From: Planctomycetales bacterium
Lineage (GTDB): Bacteria; Planctomycetota; Planctomycetia; Planctomycetales; Planctomycetaceae
Reading direction: 5' to 3'
NCBI GenBank assembly: GCA_028285345.1
Contig: JANQPT010000044.1
Coordinates: 310,001-374,000 of the forward strand
Length of the DNA stretch: 64,000 nt
Shown here: positions 9,056-17,524 of the stretch, in pieces
Layout: the number at the start of each line of letters is the position of its first letter
Numbering within the stretch: the first letter of the stretch is position 1
Translations under genes and position numbers: made by a program
The notes under the pieces: generated by a model
Told to the model about the DNA's origin: nothing
Databases searched by the model: none
Seen by the model: only the letters and a program-made list of their open reading frames with translations

Positions 9056-10174
9056 TCAATCTTGAGGGAGATCCGCGAGTATCGACTGCAGAGCACGTTC
9101 AATCTCGTCGGCGCACTGCTGGTACTTGTCGATCCCGTAACCGATCGGATCGGAAATGTCCAAGCCCTCGCGTGAAAGGACCGAAACACGGTCTTCCGCG
9201 GTGGGCGCTTCATACAGAATGCTGTCGCGGTGCCCGTTGGTCATGGTGTAAATGTGATCCGCCGCTTGGAGTAGTTGTCCGGTCAATGGGTGGCTGGCAT
9301 GCTGGTTCAGGTCAATCCCTCGCGCTTGCATGACTTCCACCGATTCAGGACTGGCCCGGCCCCCCATTCCGGCGGCGATCCCTGCCGAGAGGACGATATA
9401 TCCCCGGTCCTCCAGTTCCTCGGGTGCACATTTTAACCGCTCGGCCAGCATTTTGCGAAACATCCCCTCCGCCATCGGGCTGCGGCACGTGTTACCTGTG
9501 CAAACGAATAGGTAGACCTGGCTCGCCATGTTCTGGATCGTATGATGCTTGACGATCGATTCCGTCGAGACGTCCCAGCGGTCCTGGTCGACTCGGACTT
9601 CTGTAGCCGGGGCACAATACCGGCTGGAACCGGCATCGATGATTAACGCCACCTTCTCGCCATAAATCCGTTCTGCATCTTGGGCTATGCAGGGGATCTC
9701 GTCTACGTTGGTCAAACTGAGCAAGACCAGCGGATTAGCGGTCAGGGTGCACACTGACTGGAACGTCATATCAGCTGGAATCCACAGCCGCAGGTAACCT
9801 TCGTCGATCACCAACTGCTGTGCAGCGTCGGGCAAACTGACCGTCAGGCCCTCACGGTTCTCAGAGGCAAAGGACAAGATCAGCGGCCCTGGCCAGCAGC
9901 GGCGGCAGAAACGTTTACCGAGTTCGCTCATCTGCGGCAGGTAATCCCATGCCGCTTGAGCGTCCTGAAGCGCGATACAGCAAACGGATCCAGGCAGCTG
10001 CTGCTGCAAGCGACCGATTTCGGCCAGCCCGTCCGGATTCAACGCATCACAGGCGACCGTATACATCGTTTCGGTCGGCAGACAGACCAACCGCCCTTCA
10101 CTGAGCTGTTGAACAGCCTGGTGAATCACGTCGCGGGGATCATCGGCGGATTTTAGTTCGACCACGCGGGACAT
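9056..10174 (-). CDS. YrdC/Sua5-like domain fused to low-molecular-weight protein tyrosine phosphatase
   Basis: The product (372 residues from MSRVVELKSA) has two parts. Residues about 1-210 follow the YrdC/Sua5 fold (PTETMYTVACDA, CWPGPLILSF, LRLWIPADM), the family that makes threonylcarbamoyl-AMP for tRNA t6A. The usual KxR nucleotide motif is not present where expected (IGRLQQQLPGS), and the SAN motif appears only as SLTN, so this domain may not be an active synthase. Residues about 218-372 form a complete LMW phosphatase: VCTGNTCRSPMAEG (C225, R231 loop) and a DPIGYG acid motif. ATGs at 10195 and 10210-side positions are possible alternative starts. The phosphatase activity is likely; the YrdC role is uncertain. 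Confidence 0.9.
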   Translation of the reverse strand: MSRVVELKSADDPRDVIHQAVQQLSEGRLVCLPTETMYTVACDALNPDGLAEIGRLQQQLPGSVCCIALQDAQAAWDYLPQMSELGKRFCRRCWPGPLILSFASENREGLTVSLPDAAQQLVIDEGYLRLWIPADMTFQSVCTLTANPLVLLSLTNVDEIPCIAQDAERIYGEKVALIIDAGSSRYCAPATEVRVDQDRWDVSTESIVKHHTIQNMASQVYLFVCTGNTCRSPMAEGMFRKMLAERLKCAPEELEDRGYIVLSAGIAAGMGGRASPESVEVMQARGIDLNQHASHPLTGQLLQAADHIYTMTNGHRDSILYEAPTAEDRVSVLSREGLDISDPIGYGIDKYQQCADEIERALQSILADLPQD

Positions 10175-10866
10175 ACCGCAAAGATCCATGTCTGTTTGAC
10201 GAATAGACAAATGGGGGAATGCCGGTGTCAGAGTTCTTAGTGTGGAATCCGACCTCAGGTGCCCTCAATCAATATGGCAGGTGAATATCGCCGACTTCGC
10301 GGCACCGCAGACACGAATTGGACTAGCTGCGGAAGGTGGACTTTCTCATTGTTCGGACTCATAGAAGTGAGTCATCTGATGTCCCAATTGATCAGTTGAA
10401 ATGGCTGGGAACAGACGCAGGAGTTCAGGCTTTCAACTCGGCAAAACAAGACCGATGCAATCGCCACACGATGATTGGTGGATTGGGTAGGACAGGAAGT
10501 GAAATAGGAATGCGGTCTGTTTGACGAACATGTATCATCTCCGCCGAACCCATCGATGGAGACTCCGACATCACAGGCCTCAATTCATCGAGTGCTGAGC
10601 TTGAATATACTGATCCGCGACGGACTGTTCAAGCAGCCGCACGCCGCCGTAAAACTCAACGCCGTTCGACTCACCAAGTGAGCGTTGGCAAATTCCGCTG
10701 TTCACGGCATTCCGGGTCCGGTTTTGGTGGGCAATTGAAGGCAAAAACCATATAACATAGGAGATTCAAACTTGCGGATTCGATGACGCTGAGCTCTTGT
10801 TTGCTTTGCCGCGCGTTGCCTTGGCAATTCCGCTGGATCCTGTTTTGCTCGACAAGAGACGCAACT
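10175..10866. other. Long intergenic stretch between divergent genes, possible gene remnant
   Basis: Holds the divergent promoter area of the fusion gene (minus) and the methyltransferase (plus). On the minus strand at 10580-10705 a GTG-started 41-codon frame reads in protein-like fashion (GVEFYGGVRLLEQSVADQY...) and its frame stays open upstream to about 10760 before a stop. It could be a tiny gene or the C-terminal remnant of a lost one. No tRNA or terminator was seen. Confidence 0.35.
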
Positions 10867-11634
10867 ATGTCCAGACCACAACAGACCGATCCCTATTCAC
10901 ATCGACGCAAACGAAAACATACGCTGCGAAGGTTCGTCGAATTTCGAGGCATGTCTCGGCTGAGTCTGAAGCAGTATCGTAAGGACGTCAAACAGCTTTA
11001 CGATGGCCCGAAAGGCGCAATGCTCGCGGTCGGCAGTATGGTGTCGTTGCACGAGCCCCTGTTGGGATTGATGTTGCGCGAACGAAAATTCGACGTGACG
11101 CGATTTCAGAATATTCTCGACGTCGGTTCGGGAGCGGGGCAGATTCTCGGTCACCTGATCAAACGCGCCAATCCGCAAGCACAGCTCATCGGCTGTGATT
11201 TGTCGCACCAGATGCTCAAGCGCGCTCGTTCGCGGCTAAACAGTCAACGGCCGAATTACATCACTGCCGATCTGACGCAATTACCCTTCGACGACGACTC
11301 TTTCGATTGCATCACCTGTGGCTGGGTGATCGAGCACCTGCACGATCCGCGACCCGGGTTGCGTGAATTGGCGCGCGTGCTGCAGCCGGGGGGATCGATG
11401 CTGCTGTTGGCCACCGAAGACACGTTTGCCGGGGCGTTCGTCAGCCGGACGTGGAAATGCCGAACGTACAATCGCAGCGAACTCAACGGTATCTGCGAAG
11501 AGGTCGGATTGCCGTGGCGGGAACAGCTCTATTTCACCAAGCTGCACCGCTATCTCAAGATGGGTGGAATTCTCGTCGAGGCCACCAAGCCCGCGCCGCG
11601 CAGCCACTTGGTGTCGCACACCTGTCAATCTTGA
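10867..11634 (+). CDS. Class I SAM-dependent methyltransferase
   Basis: The 255-residue product is read from MSRPQQTDPY; upstream in-frame codons lack protein character. The methyltransferase core begins at about residue 80: ILDVGSGAGQILGHL (motif I, SAM binding), LIGCDLSHQML (motif II), TADLTQLPFDDDSFDCI (motif III) and LARVLQPGGSMLLL. This arrangement is of the Methyltransf_11 type. The basic N-terminal 60 residues precede the core and are unusual in length. Substrate unknown. Its 3' end overlaps the convergent phosphatase-family gene by 10 bases. Confidence 0.87.
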   Translation: MSRPQQTDPYSHRRKRKHTLRRFVEFRGMSRLSLKQYRKDVKQLYDGPKGAMLAVGSMVSLHEPLLGLMLRERKFDVTRFQNILDVGSGAGQILGHLIKRANPQAQLIGCDLSHQMLKRARSRLNSQRPNYITADLTQLPFDDDSFDCITCGWVIEHLHDPRPGLRELARVLQPGGSMLLLATEDTFAGAFVSRTWKCRTYNRSELNGICEEVGLPWREQLYFTKLHRYLKMGGILVEATKPAPRSHLVSHTCQS

Positions 11635-12545
11635 TAGCGAACCGGATTCCAATCCTGGGCCAGTTCGCAGAGAGTGTCGAGAACACCGGCGTCCACACTG
11701 CAGGCGACGATGCCCGGTAGGCGGAGCATGTCGGCACGTTCATCAACCCAGGTTTCACGCAGATGCACTGGTTCGCGATTGTGGACCCAGACCGCATCGC
11801 CGCCGAAGATCCGCGCGATGTGCATCCCTACCGGAAAGTCGTAGATGTTCGGCGTGTGGATCAACGAGCCGGCGAAGTTCCCCTGCGCGAATGTCCAATA
11901 ATGACAGCCGCCCATGTTCTCGGCGAGCACCCCTTCCAGTCCCGCTTCCGTGACCAACTGCGCTTTCTCCGCATCTTGATCCTGATAGCCGATCAGATAA
12001 ATCTTCTTTGAGCTGGCACGTTGAGCGGGATCAATCGCCGGCAGGCTGCGCACGACGTCACTGGCCGGCAAGTGAGGGTCATCAGGCCCCAGAGCAACAG
12101 TGTCGCCGCACGCAAAGACCCAAGATCCTTGTTCACCCTCTTCGGGAATGTAGACCAAGGAATATTCGACGGTCTGCGGAGTCTGCAGCGAAAGAATTAC
12201 CGAGTAGGCATTGCCCTCGCGGTCGCGATAGCCCTTTGTGCCGTCGATGGGGTCGATGACAATTGAGAACTCTGACGCGCTCGCGAACCGATCAAAGTCG
12301 CCCGTCGACTCCTCGCCTTGCAGACGGCATTGCCGGAAAAGGGGGTCGGTATCCCGCAGGCATGAGACGAGCAGTTCCTGCACGCTCAAATCCGCCAACG
12401 TCAACGCGTCGGTATTGGGACTTCCTGACGATTTGGCCTCGACGGAGATGTCAAACTGCCGCATTCGCTTAGCGACTGTCCCCGCCCAGCGCATGATGGG
12501 TGGGATGTGGGTGGTGAGGGCGTCGGTGAGTTCCTGCAATTGCAT
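11625..12545 (-). CDS. Inositol monophosphatase family protein (3'(2'),5'-bisphosphate nucleotidase-like)
   Basis: The 306-residue protein carries the metal-binding motifs of the IMPase superfamily: LQGEES (first Glu pair), then VIDPIDGTKGYRD. The DPIDGTKGY form, with the Lys-Gly-Tyr ending, is characteristic of Hal2/CysQ bisphosphate nucleotidases rather than inositol phosphatases. A C-terminal DFPVGMHIARIFGG replaces the usual WD-x-AAG motif, so the second metal site is altered in sequence. Likely reaction: dephosphorylation of PAP or PAPS from sulfate metabolism. Start ATG is preceded by GAGG at 9 bases. Confidence 0.82.
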   Translation of the reverse strand: MQLQELTDALTTHIPPIMRWAGTVAKRMRQFDISVEAKSSGSPNTDALTLADLSVQELLVSCLRDTDPLFRQCRLQGEESTGDFDRFASASEFSIVIDPIDGTKGYRDREGNAYSVILSLQTPQTVEYSLVYIPEEGEQGSWVFACGDTVALGPDDPHLPASDVVRSLPAIDPAQRASSKKIYLIGYQDQDAEKAQLVTEAGLEGVLAENMGGCHYWTFAQGNFAGSLIHTPNIYDFPVGMHIARIFGGDAVWVHNREPVHLRETWVDERADMLRLPGIVACSVDAGVLDTLCELAQDWNPVRYQD

Positions 12546-12705
12546 GCCACTTGCCTCGTGAGGTGCGCAGAGCTGAAGAGTTTGATCGTGCTGGATGCCA
12601 TCATAGACCCGCGCAGCCCGGTTTCAACCACGACGGACGTTTGTTACAGTCGAGTTCAGAAGCGAGTCGAGTGCCGTGAGCAATCAATGCATGGGAGACC
12701 TTGTC

Positions 12706-13395
12706 GTGAACCGTCTATTCCTCGCGATGTTCCTGCTTCTCATCGTCGCCGTTCCGCTCGCGGCGGCCGACAACGAGTTGACCGACGCCGAAAAACGTGA
12801 CGGCTGGGTTCTGCTGTTCGACGGCAAGTCGCTTGATGGCTGGACCACCAACGAGCGAAAACCGAGCGCGCGGCCGGTGGAGCAGGGGGCTCTCAATCCG
12901 CACCGCTGCGGCGGCTATATGTTGATCCACGAGCGGCAATGGGAGGATTTCATTCTCACGCTCGATTTCAAAATCAGTCCCGGCTGCAATAGCGGCGTTT
13001 TCTTCCGTACGTCGCCTCTGGAGCCGCTGCCTGGCAAGGACTCCGGCTACAATGGCCTGGAAATCGCCATCGACGACACCCGCGCCGCCGGATTTCACGA
13101 CACCGGGGCGATCTACGATCTGGTGAAGCCGAACAAGAACAACATGCGGCCCGCCGGCCAATGGAACCACTTGGTGCTGACCTGTAACAAGAACATCATC
13201 GAGGTCAGGCTCAACCGCCAGACGGTGACGATGATGGATCTTGACATGTGGACCGAAACAGGGAAGCGGCCCGACGGGTCGAACCACAAATTCGAGTTCG
13301 CCTACCGCGACCGCCCCCGCCGGGGTTACATCGGCTTGCAGGATCACGGAGGGGATTGTTGGTACAAGAATATCAAGATTCAGCCGCTGAGATGA
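12706..13395 (+). CDS. Secreted DUF1080 (3-keto-disaccharide hydrolase-type) protein
   Basis: The start is taken as GTG 12706 because a GGGAGA Shine-Dalgarno lies 7 bases before it and the next residues form a signal peptide (NRLFLAMFLLLIVAVPLAAA). ATG 12691 is the alternative. The mature part is one DUF1080 beta-sandwich: GWVLLFDGKSLDGWTT, DFKISPGCNSGVFFR, GLEIAID, WNHLVLTCNKNIIEVRLN and GYIGLQDHG. DUF1080 is a concanavalin-like fold highly expanded in planctomycetes and includes characterised 3-keto-glycoside hydrolases. Probably periplasmic. It opens the sugar-related cluster. Confidence 0.9.
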   Translation: MNRLFLAMFLLLIVAVPLAAADNELTDAEKRDGWVLLFDGKSLDGWTTNERKPSARPVEQGALNPHRCGGYMLIHERQWEDFILTLDFKISPGCNSGVFFRTSPLEPLPGKDSGYNGLEIAIDDTRAAGFHDTGAIYDLVKPNKNNMRPAGQWNHLVLTCNKNIIEVRLNRQTVTMMDLDMWTETGKRPDGSNHKFEFAYRDRPRRGYIGLQDHGGDCWYKNIKIQPLR

Positions 13396-13543
13396 CGTCA
13401 AACGCCCACTCATGTTTGATCTGTTGTGATGATCGAAAGCGATCTGTTACGCTGACGTCATGGCCGACGTCTAAAGCACATCATATGTTCTCACACACAA
13501 TTGAAATTTGCGTCCCACCACAATTGAACAAGGAATCCGAAAC

Positions 13544-14656
13544 ATGAGATACGCCGTCCTTCTCGCCGTTGTCGTATTGGCGGCGCCGTCGCATTTGTCG
13601 GCGCAGTCCATTCCGACTCAGCACACGGTCGTCTACAAGGAGAATGACCGTTTCGCCGGTTGGCCTGCCAACAATGGCATTTGGAACTGGGGTGATGAAA
13701 TCGTCGTCGGCTTTACGCTCGGTTACCACAAAAAAAATCCCCGCGGCGGACACGACATCGACGGCGACAAGCCGTCCGGTCCGATGCAGGCCCGCAGCAT
13801 GGACGGCGGAGAGACGTGGAAAGCTGAAAAGCCGTCGTTCCTGGATGAGAAAGGCAAGGTCGGTTCAGTGCAAAAACTGGCGAAACCGATCGATTTTTCC
13901 AATCCCGACTTGGCATTGAGATTCCGCAGCAATCAATTCTTCGTCTCGCAAGATCGCTGCCACACTTGGGCAGGGCCGTATGAATTGCCCAAGTTCGGAC
14001 GGCCGGAATTGTTGGCCCGCACCGATTACCTCGTCGAAGGCAAGCAAAGGGTGACCGCCTTCGTGGCGGCGGCCAAAAAGAGCGGCAGCGAAGGGCAGCC
14101 GCTCTGCATCCGCACCGAAGACGGCGGGATCACCTGGAACTTGGTGGGCTGGATCGGAGAGCAACCGCCGCAAAGTTACGGCTATGCGATTATGCCGGCG
14201 ACGGTCCGCGTCGGCGAGACAGGTTACCTGAGCATGATTCGCCGCGGCGGAACGTTTGATGGTCAGAAGAAATGGTGGCTGGAAGCGTTCCTGTCGCCCG
14301 ACGACGGCAAGTCGTGGTACATGCTCGATGAGCCGCAAATCGACAACGCCGGAAACCCCGCCACGCTGACACGTCTGGAAGACGGACGGCTGGCACTGAC
14401 TTACGGCTGGCGAAAATCGCCCTACGGGATGCGTGCACGTCTTTCCAGCAACGACGGCCAATCATGGAGCCGCGAATTCAGCCTTCGCTCTGACGGCGGA
14501 AGTTGGGACATCGGCTATCCCCGCACGGTTCAGCGCGCGGACGGGAAATTGGTTTCGATTTACTATTTTCACGAAGCCGATCAGCCGCTGCGGTACATCG
14601 CCTGTACGATTTGGGATCCGGGCCGCCCGCGCCGACGCCAAGCGTCGGCCAATTGA
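13544..14656 (+). CDS. Secreted sialidase-like (BNR repeat) protein
   Basis: The 370-residue product begins at an ATG with AAGGA 9 bases upstream and a signal peptide (RYAVLLAVVVLAAPSHLSAQ). Asp-box type repeats mark a six-bladed propeller: SMDGGETWK, TEDGGITWN, SPDDGKSWY and SNDGQSWSR. These are typical of exo-alpha-sialidase and related glycoside hydrolase folds. The catalytic arginine triad cannot be assigned by eye, so specificity is open. Two GC-rich hairpins follow its stop codon. Confidence 0.85.
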   Translation: MRYAVLLAVVVLAAPSHLSAQSIPTQHTVVYKENDRFAGWPANNGIWNWGDEIVVGFTLGYHKKNPRGGHDIDGDKPSGPMQARSMDGGETWKAEKPSFLDEKGKVGSVQKLAKPIDFSNPDLALRFRSNQFFVSQDRCHTWAGPYELPKFGRPELLARTDYLVEGKQRVTAFVAAAKKSGSEGQPLCIRTEDGGITWNLVGWIGEQPPQSYGYAIMPATVRVGETGYLSMIRRGGTFDGQKKWWLEAFLSPDDGKSWYMLDEPQIDNAGNPATLTRLEDGRLALTYGWRKSPYGMRARLSSNDGQSWSREFSLRSDGGSWDIGYPRTVQRADGKLVSIYYFHEADQPLRYIACTIWDPGRPRRRQASAN

Positions 14657-14674
14657 TTGGGTGATTTCGCCTGA

Positions 14675-14697
14675 AACCCCCGGCGGAGCCGGGGGTT
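14675..14697. repeat. CCCCCGGC palindrome, copy 1
   Basis: A perfect 10-bp stem (AACCCCCGGC / GCCGGGGGTT) with a GGA loop. It lies 18 bases after the sialidase-like stop codon. No T-run follows, so it is more likely a dispersed palindrome than a complete intrinsic terminator. Confidence 0.7.
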
Positions 14698-14728
14698 GAC
14701 GGGGATCAAGAACGAGCGACAACTCATT

Positions 14729-14751
14729 AGCCCCCGGCTCTGCCGGGGGTT
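14729..14751. repeat. CCCCCGGC palindrome, copy 2
   Basis: Second hairpin with the same CCCCCGGC / GCCGGGGG arms and a TCT loop, 31 bases after copy 1 and 18 bases before the start of the mannonate-dehydratase-like gene. A weak TTCCCTTT tract follows on the plus strand. Confidence 0.7.
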
Positions 14752-14769
14752 CCCTTTCGGAGCAGACCA

Positions 14770-15891
14770 ATGCAACGCCGTGATTTCCTTACCGTGGGCG
14801 CCGCCGGTTCCGTAGCGGCGATGGCCGGTTGTCAGCAATCGACTGTCGTGACAACCTACTCACAGGATTTGGATGCGAAACCGGCTAAGCCGGTCAAAAT
14901 GCACGTCGGCTGCCAACGCGGTCCGACCTCGGCGAGCATGCTGCAGTTCTTCAAACGGCACGGAGTCGACCACATTTGCGGCTATCCCCCCAAACCGGGA
15001 GAGCGGGGCTACTGGACCGTCGAGGATTTGGAGCAGACCCGCGACCTGTGCGAACAGCACGGCGTGAGCCTGGATATTGTCGCGTTGCCGTTTCTCTCCT
15101 CCAGTCATATCGATCGCGAAAAACGGGGCGCGATCATGCTCGGGAAAAGTCCCGAGCGCGACCGGGACATCGAGCACATCCAGATCATGGTCGCCAACTG
15201 TGCGAAGGTCGGCATTCCGGCGGTCAAATACAACATGAGCCTGCTCGGCGTCCTGCGGACCGAACGTACCCCCGGCCGCGGCGGTTCGACTTACAGCACC
15301 TGGAAGGCCGCCGAAGCGGTCGCCGATCCGCCGCTGACTCGCGCCGGGGAATTGGGCGACGACGAGATTTGGGAACGAATCACGTATTTCTTGGAGCGGG
15401 TGATTCCGGTCTGCGAAGAACACAAAATCCGCGCCGCCTGCCATCCGCATGACCCCGGCACGCCGCCCGGCGGATTCCAAGGCATGAACCGCGTCCTGGG
15501 AACCGTGGATGGGCTCAAGAAATTCGTCTCGATCCAAGAGAATCCCTACCACGGCTTGAATCTTTGCCTGGGCAGCACGGCCGAAATGCTACAGGACCCG
15601 GCAAACGAAATCGTCGACGTCATCCATTACTTCGGCGAGCGGAACAAAATCTTCAACATCCACTTCCGCAACATCCGGGGCAAGCGTGGGGATTTTCAGG
15701 AGGTCTATCCCGACGAGGGGGATATGGACATGCTGCAATTGGCCCGCGCGCTCCGCGACGTGGAGTATCCCTACATGGTGATGCCCGACCACGTGCCGAA
15801 ACACGCCGAAGATCCCGGCGGGCATCAGGGGTTTGCGTTTTCGTACGGGTACATTAAAGCGCTGATTCAGGCGGTCAAAGCGGAGGTTTGA
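14770..15891 (+). CDS. Exported mannonate-dehydratase-like TIM-barrel protein
   Basis: The 373-residue product resembles UxuA-type mannonate dehydratase: KYNMSLLGVLRTERTPGRGG, ACHPHDPGTPPGG, CLGSTAEML, FNIHFRNIRG, DEGDMDMLQLARALRD and MPDHVP, ending in FAFSYGYIKALIQA. UxuA converts D-mannonate to 2-keto-3-deoxygluconate in hexuronate breakdown. The N-terminus is unusual: QRRDFLTVGAAGSVAAMAGC is a twin-arginine signal with a lipobox-like AMAGC, so the protein should be exported by Tat and may be a lipoprotein. Known UxuA enzymes are cytoplasmic. A xylose-isomerase-like sugar isomerase is an alternative reading, but the motifs favour the UxuA family. Confidence 0.85.
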   Translation: MQRRDFLTVGAAGSVAAMAGCQQSTVVTTYSQDLDAKPAKPVKMHVGCQRGPTSASMLQFFKRHGVDHICGYPPKPGERGYWTVEDLEQTRDLCEQHGVSLDIVALPFLSSSHIDREKRGAIMLGKSPERDRDIEHIQIMVANCAKVGIPAVKYNMSLLGVLRTERTPGRGGSTYSTWKAAEAVADPPLTRAGELGDDEIWERITYFLERVIPVCEEHKIRAACHPHDPGTPPGGFQGMNRVLGTVDGLKKFVSIQENPYHGLNLCLGSTAEMLQDPANEIVDVIHYFGERNKIFNIHFRNIRGKRGDFQEVYPDEGDMDMLQLARALRDVEYPYMVMPDHVPKHAEDPGGHQGFAFSYGYIKALIQAVKAEV

Positions 15892-15902
15892 AACACGCCC
15901 CG

Positions 15903-16059
15903 GGTGGCCGCGATTGCGAACGCAATCGGGGCAGGCGAAGCCTGCACGAGGCTGCAATTTCACCGATGTACAGCTTTGCGGAACCGCCAGGCACGGAACG
16001 GGGAAATTGTGGCCTCCTGTGCTTTCAGCACCCCGATTGCTGTCGCAATCGCGGCCACC
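15903..16059. repeat. Near-perfect 29-bp inverted repeat pair with internal hairpins
   Basis: The left arm (15903-15931, starting GGTGGCCGCGATTGCG) and the right arm (16031-16059) are inverted copies differing only at the centre. Each arm contains its own CGATTGCG / CGCAATCG-type hairpin, and a GCAGGC-GAA-GCCTGC hairpin follows the left arm. The element fills the gap between two convergent genes and may serve as a bidirectional transcription barrier or be a dispersed mobile-like repeat. Confidence 0.75.
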
Positions 16060-16072
16060 CATTCCTTCATTT

Positions 16073-17314
16073 TCACACCAGCTTATTCGGTTTGGCCCAG
16101 TGAATCCGGGCCACGTAAACGCTGCCGTCGCTGCCGTGCTTTTCGACCCCCTTCGGCTGCATCCATTCAGCGACTGTGACCCAGGTTTCGTTTTCGTTGA
16201 CGTCGGTCACTCCAAAGTTGCCCAGCCGGGCGCCCCGTTCGGGGACGAGAATCTGTTCCGTCTCGCGAATCACACGCAGTTTTTGCGGGTCGACCTGCGC
16301 TATGAACAGCGGGGCGCGGTGGCGGAAGACGTGGTCGTTGTTCGCGCCGCGGCGGTTATAGACTAAGAACAAACCGTCACTATGCGTGACCCAATGTTGC
16401 TGCGTGTTGTAATTACCCAGCGGGCTGCCGTCGTCGAACTTCCACTCTTCAAACGGTTCGAAATTCAAACCATCTTTGCTGCGAGTGACGAACGCATTTT
16501 TGTCGTTGCGAATCGTGAGAAAATACTCGCCGCCGAAGCGGGCCAATGAGGGCTCATGCAGCCCGCGTGTTTTGTCATCAATGTGCAGTTCCGTGCCGTG
16601 TTCGACAAAGCTCAACGTCTCGCCGTCGAAGCGGCAGCGGGCGACTGTTACACGGGAGTTCTTGCCCTCCGGCACAAAATAGAACGGCAACAAGATCGTG
16701 CCGTCTTCTAAATCGACACGCTGCGTGCAGCCGGCGCCGGAATCGTTGAACTTGTCATCGTGCGACATGTCCATTTTCTTCCACGGCAGCCATTCGCTGG
16801 TCGCCAGGTCATAAATCGCATACGACGTGTGCCGCGGCCGCGGGCGGCGGACCTTCCAGTCGGGGGTGTAAACAACCGTATGGCCGGTCCCCAGCAGTTT
16901 TTGCGTCTTCGAATGCCACTTCGGCGAAAAGTCGCTCACCGCGACGGGACGTTTTTCGCCGTTGATCGTTTCATAACGCGGCGCGAGCGTCTCTTGCTGC
17001 GCCGGCTCGGTCCACGTCTTGCTCAAATCGTCGGTTTGCAGACTGTACATTCCTTTGAACACATCGCTGCCGAACAGGTGCATCGTGTTCATCGTCATCA
17101 CGACGCGCGGATTGCCATCGTTCCCGGCACCGGGAACAATCCCCGCCCGGGGATGGCACCAACACCGCTTGCCGTCAAACAGCTTAGCCGGCACGTCGCG
17201 GGTCACCCGAAACGTTTCAGATGCCGCGGACGCAATTCGCGGCCGGCCGCTGAAGGTCGAAAGTGAGATTCCCGCACAGAGTGACGATTGTAAAAAGCGG
17301 CGCCGGGTGAGCAT
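16073..17314 (-). CDS. Tat-exported sialidase-like propeller protein
   Basis: The 413-residue protein begins [22 protein letters not shown], a twin-arginine signal ending near IASA. The mature part has the beta-propeller pattern of the sialidase superfamily ([60 protein letters not shown]). It is convergent with the mannonate-dehydratase-like gene and divergent from the 603-residue secreted protein. It is probably a periplasmic or surface glycan-binding or glycan-cleaving protein. Catalytic residues were not assigned. Confidence 0.82.
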   Translation of the reverse strand: MLTRRRFLQSSLCAGISLSTFSGRPRIASAASETFRVTRDVPAKLFDGKRCWCHPRAGIVPGAGNDGNPRVVMTMNTMHLFGSDVFKGMYSLQTDDLSKTWTEPAQQETLAPRYETINGEKRPVAVSDFSPKWHSKTQKLLGTGHTVVYTPDWKVRRPRPRHTSYAIYDLATSEWLPWKKMDMSHDDKFNDSGAGCTQRVDLEDGTILLPFYFVPEGKNSRVTVARCRFDGETLSFVEHGTELHIDDKTRGLHEPSLARFGGEYFLTIRNDKNAFVTRSKDGLNFEPFEEWKFDDGSPLGNYNTQQHWVTHSDGLFLVYNRRGANNDHVFRHRAPLFIAQVDPQKLRVIRETEQILVPERGARLGNFGVTDVNENETWVTVAEWMQPKGVEKHGSDGSVYVARIHWAKPNKLV

Positions 17315-17524
17315 AAAGACATTCCTTGCGAGTACTTGTCATCAGATCCCGTTTACTACCCTAACGAGACTTCACTGCACCGGCAATCTCTCCGTCGACG
17401 TGAGGTCACAGTGTGAGGTTGCTTGGTGATAGCGCCGCTGACTGCAAGTTGACATCGTGTCCGCCTCCCGGTATTCACAAAGGAAACGATCCTGGAGATT
17501 TCTTTGTGCCGCTGGAGGAACACC

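Noticed and set aside
10580..10705. GTG-started 41-codon frame with protein-like sequence on the minus strand
   Set aside because: Too short and without a ribosome site to call as a gene; it is mentioned only as a possible remnant.
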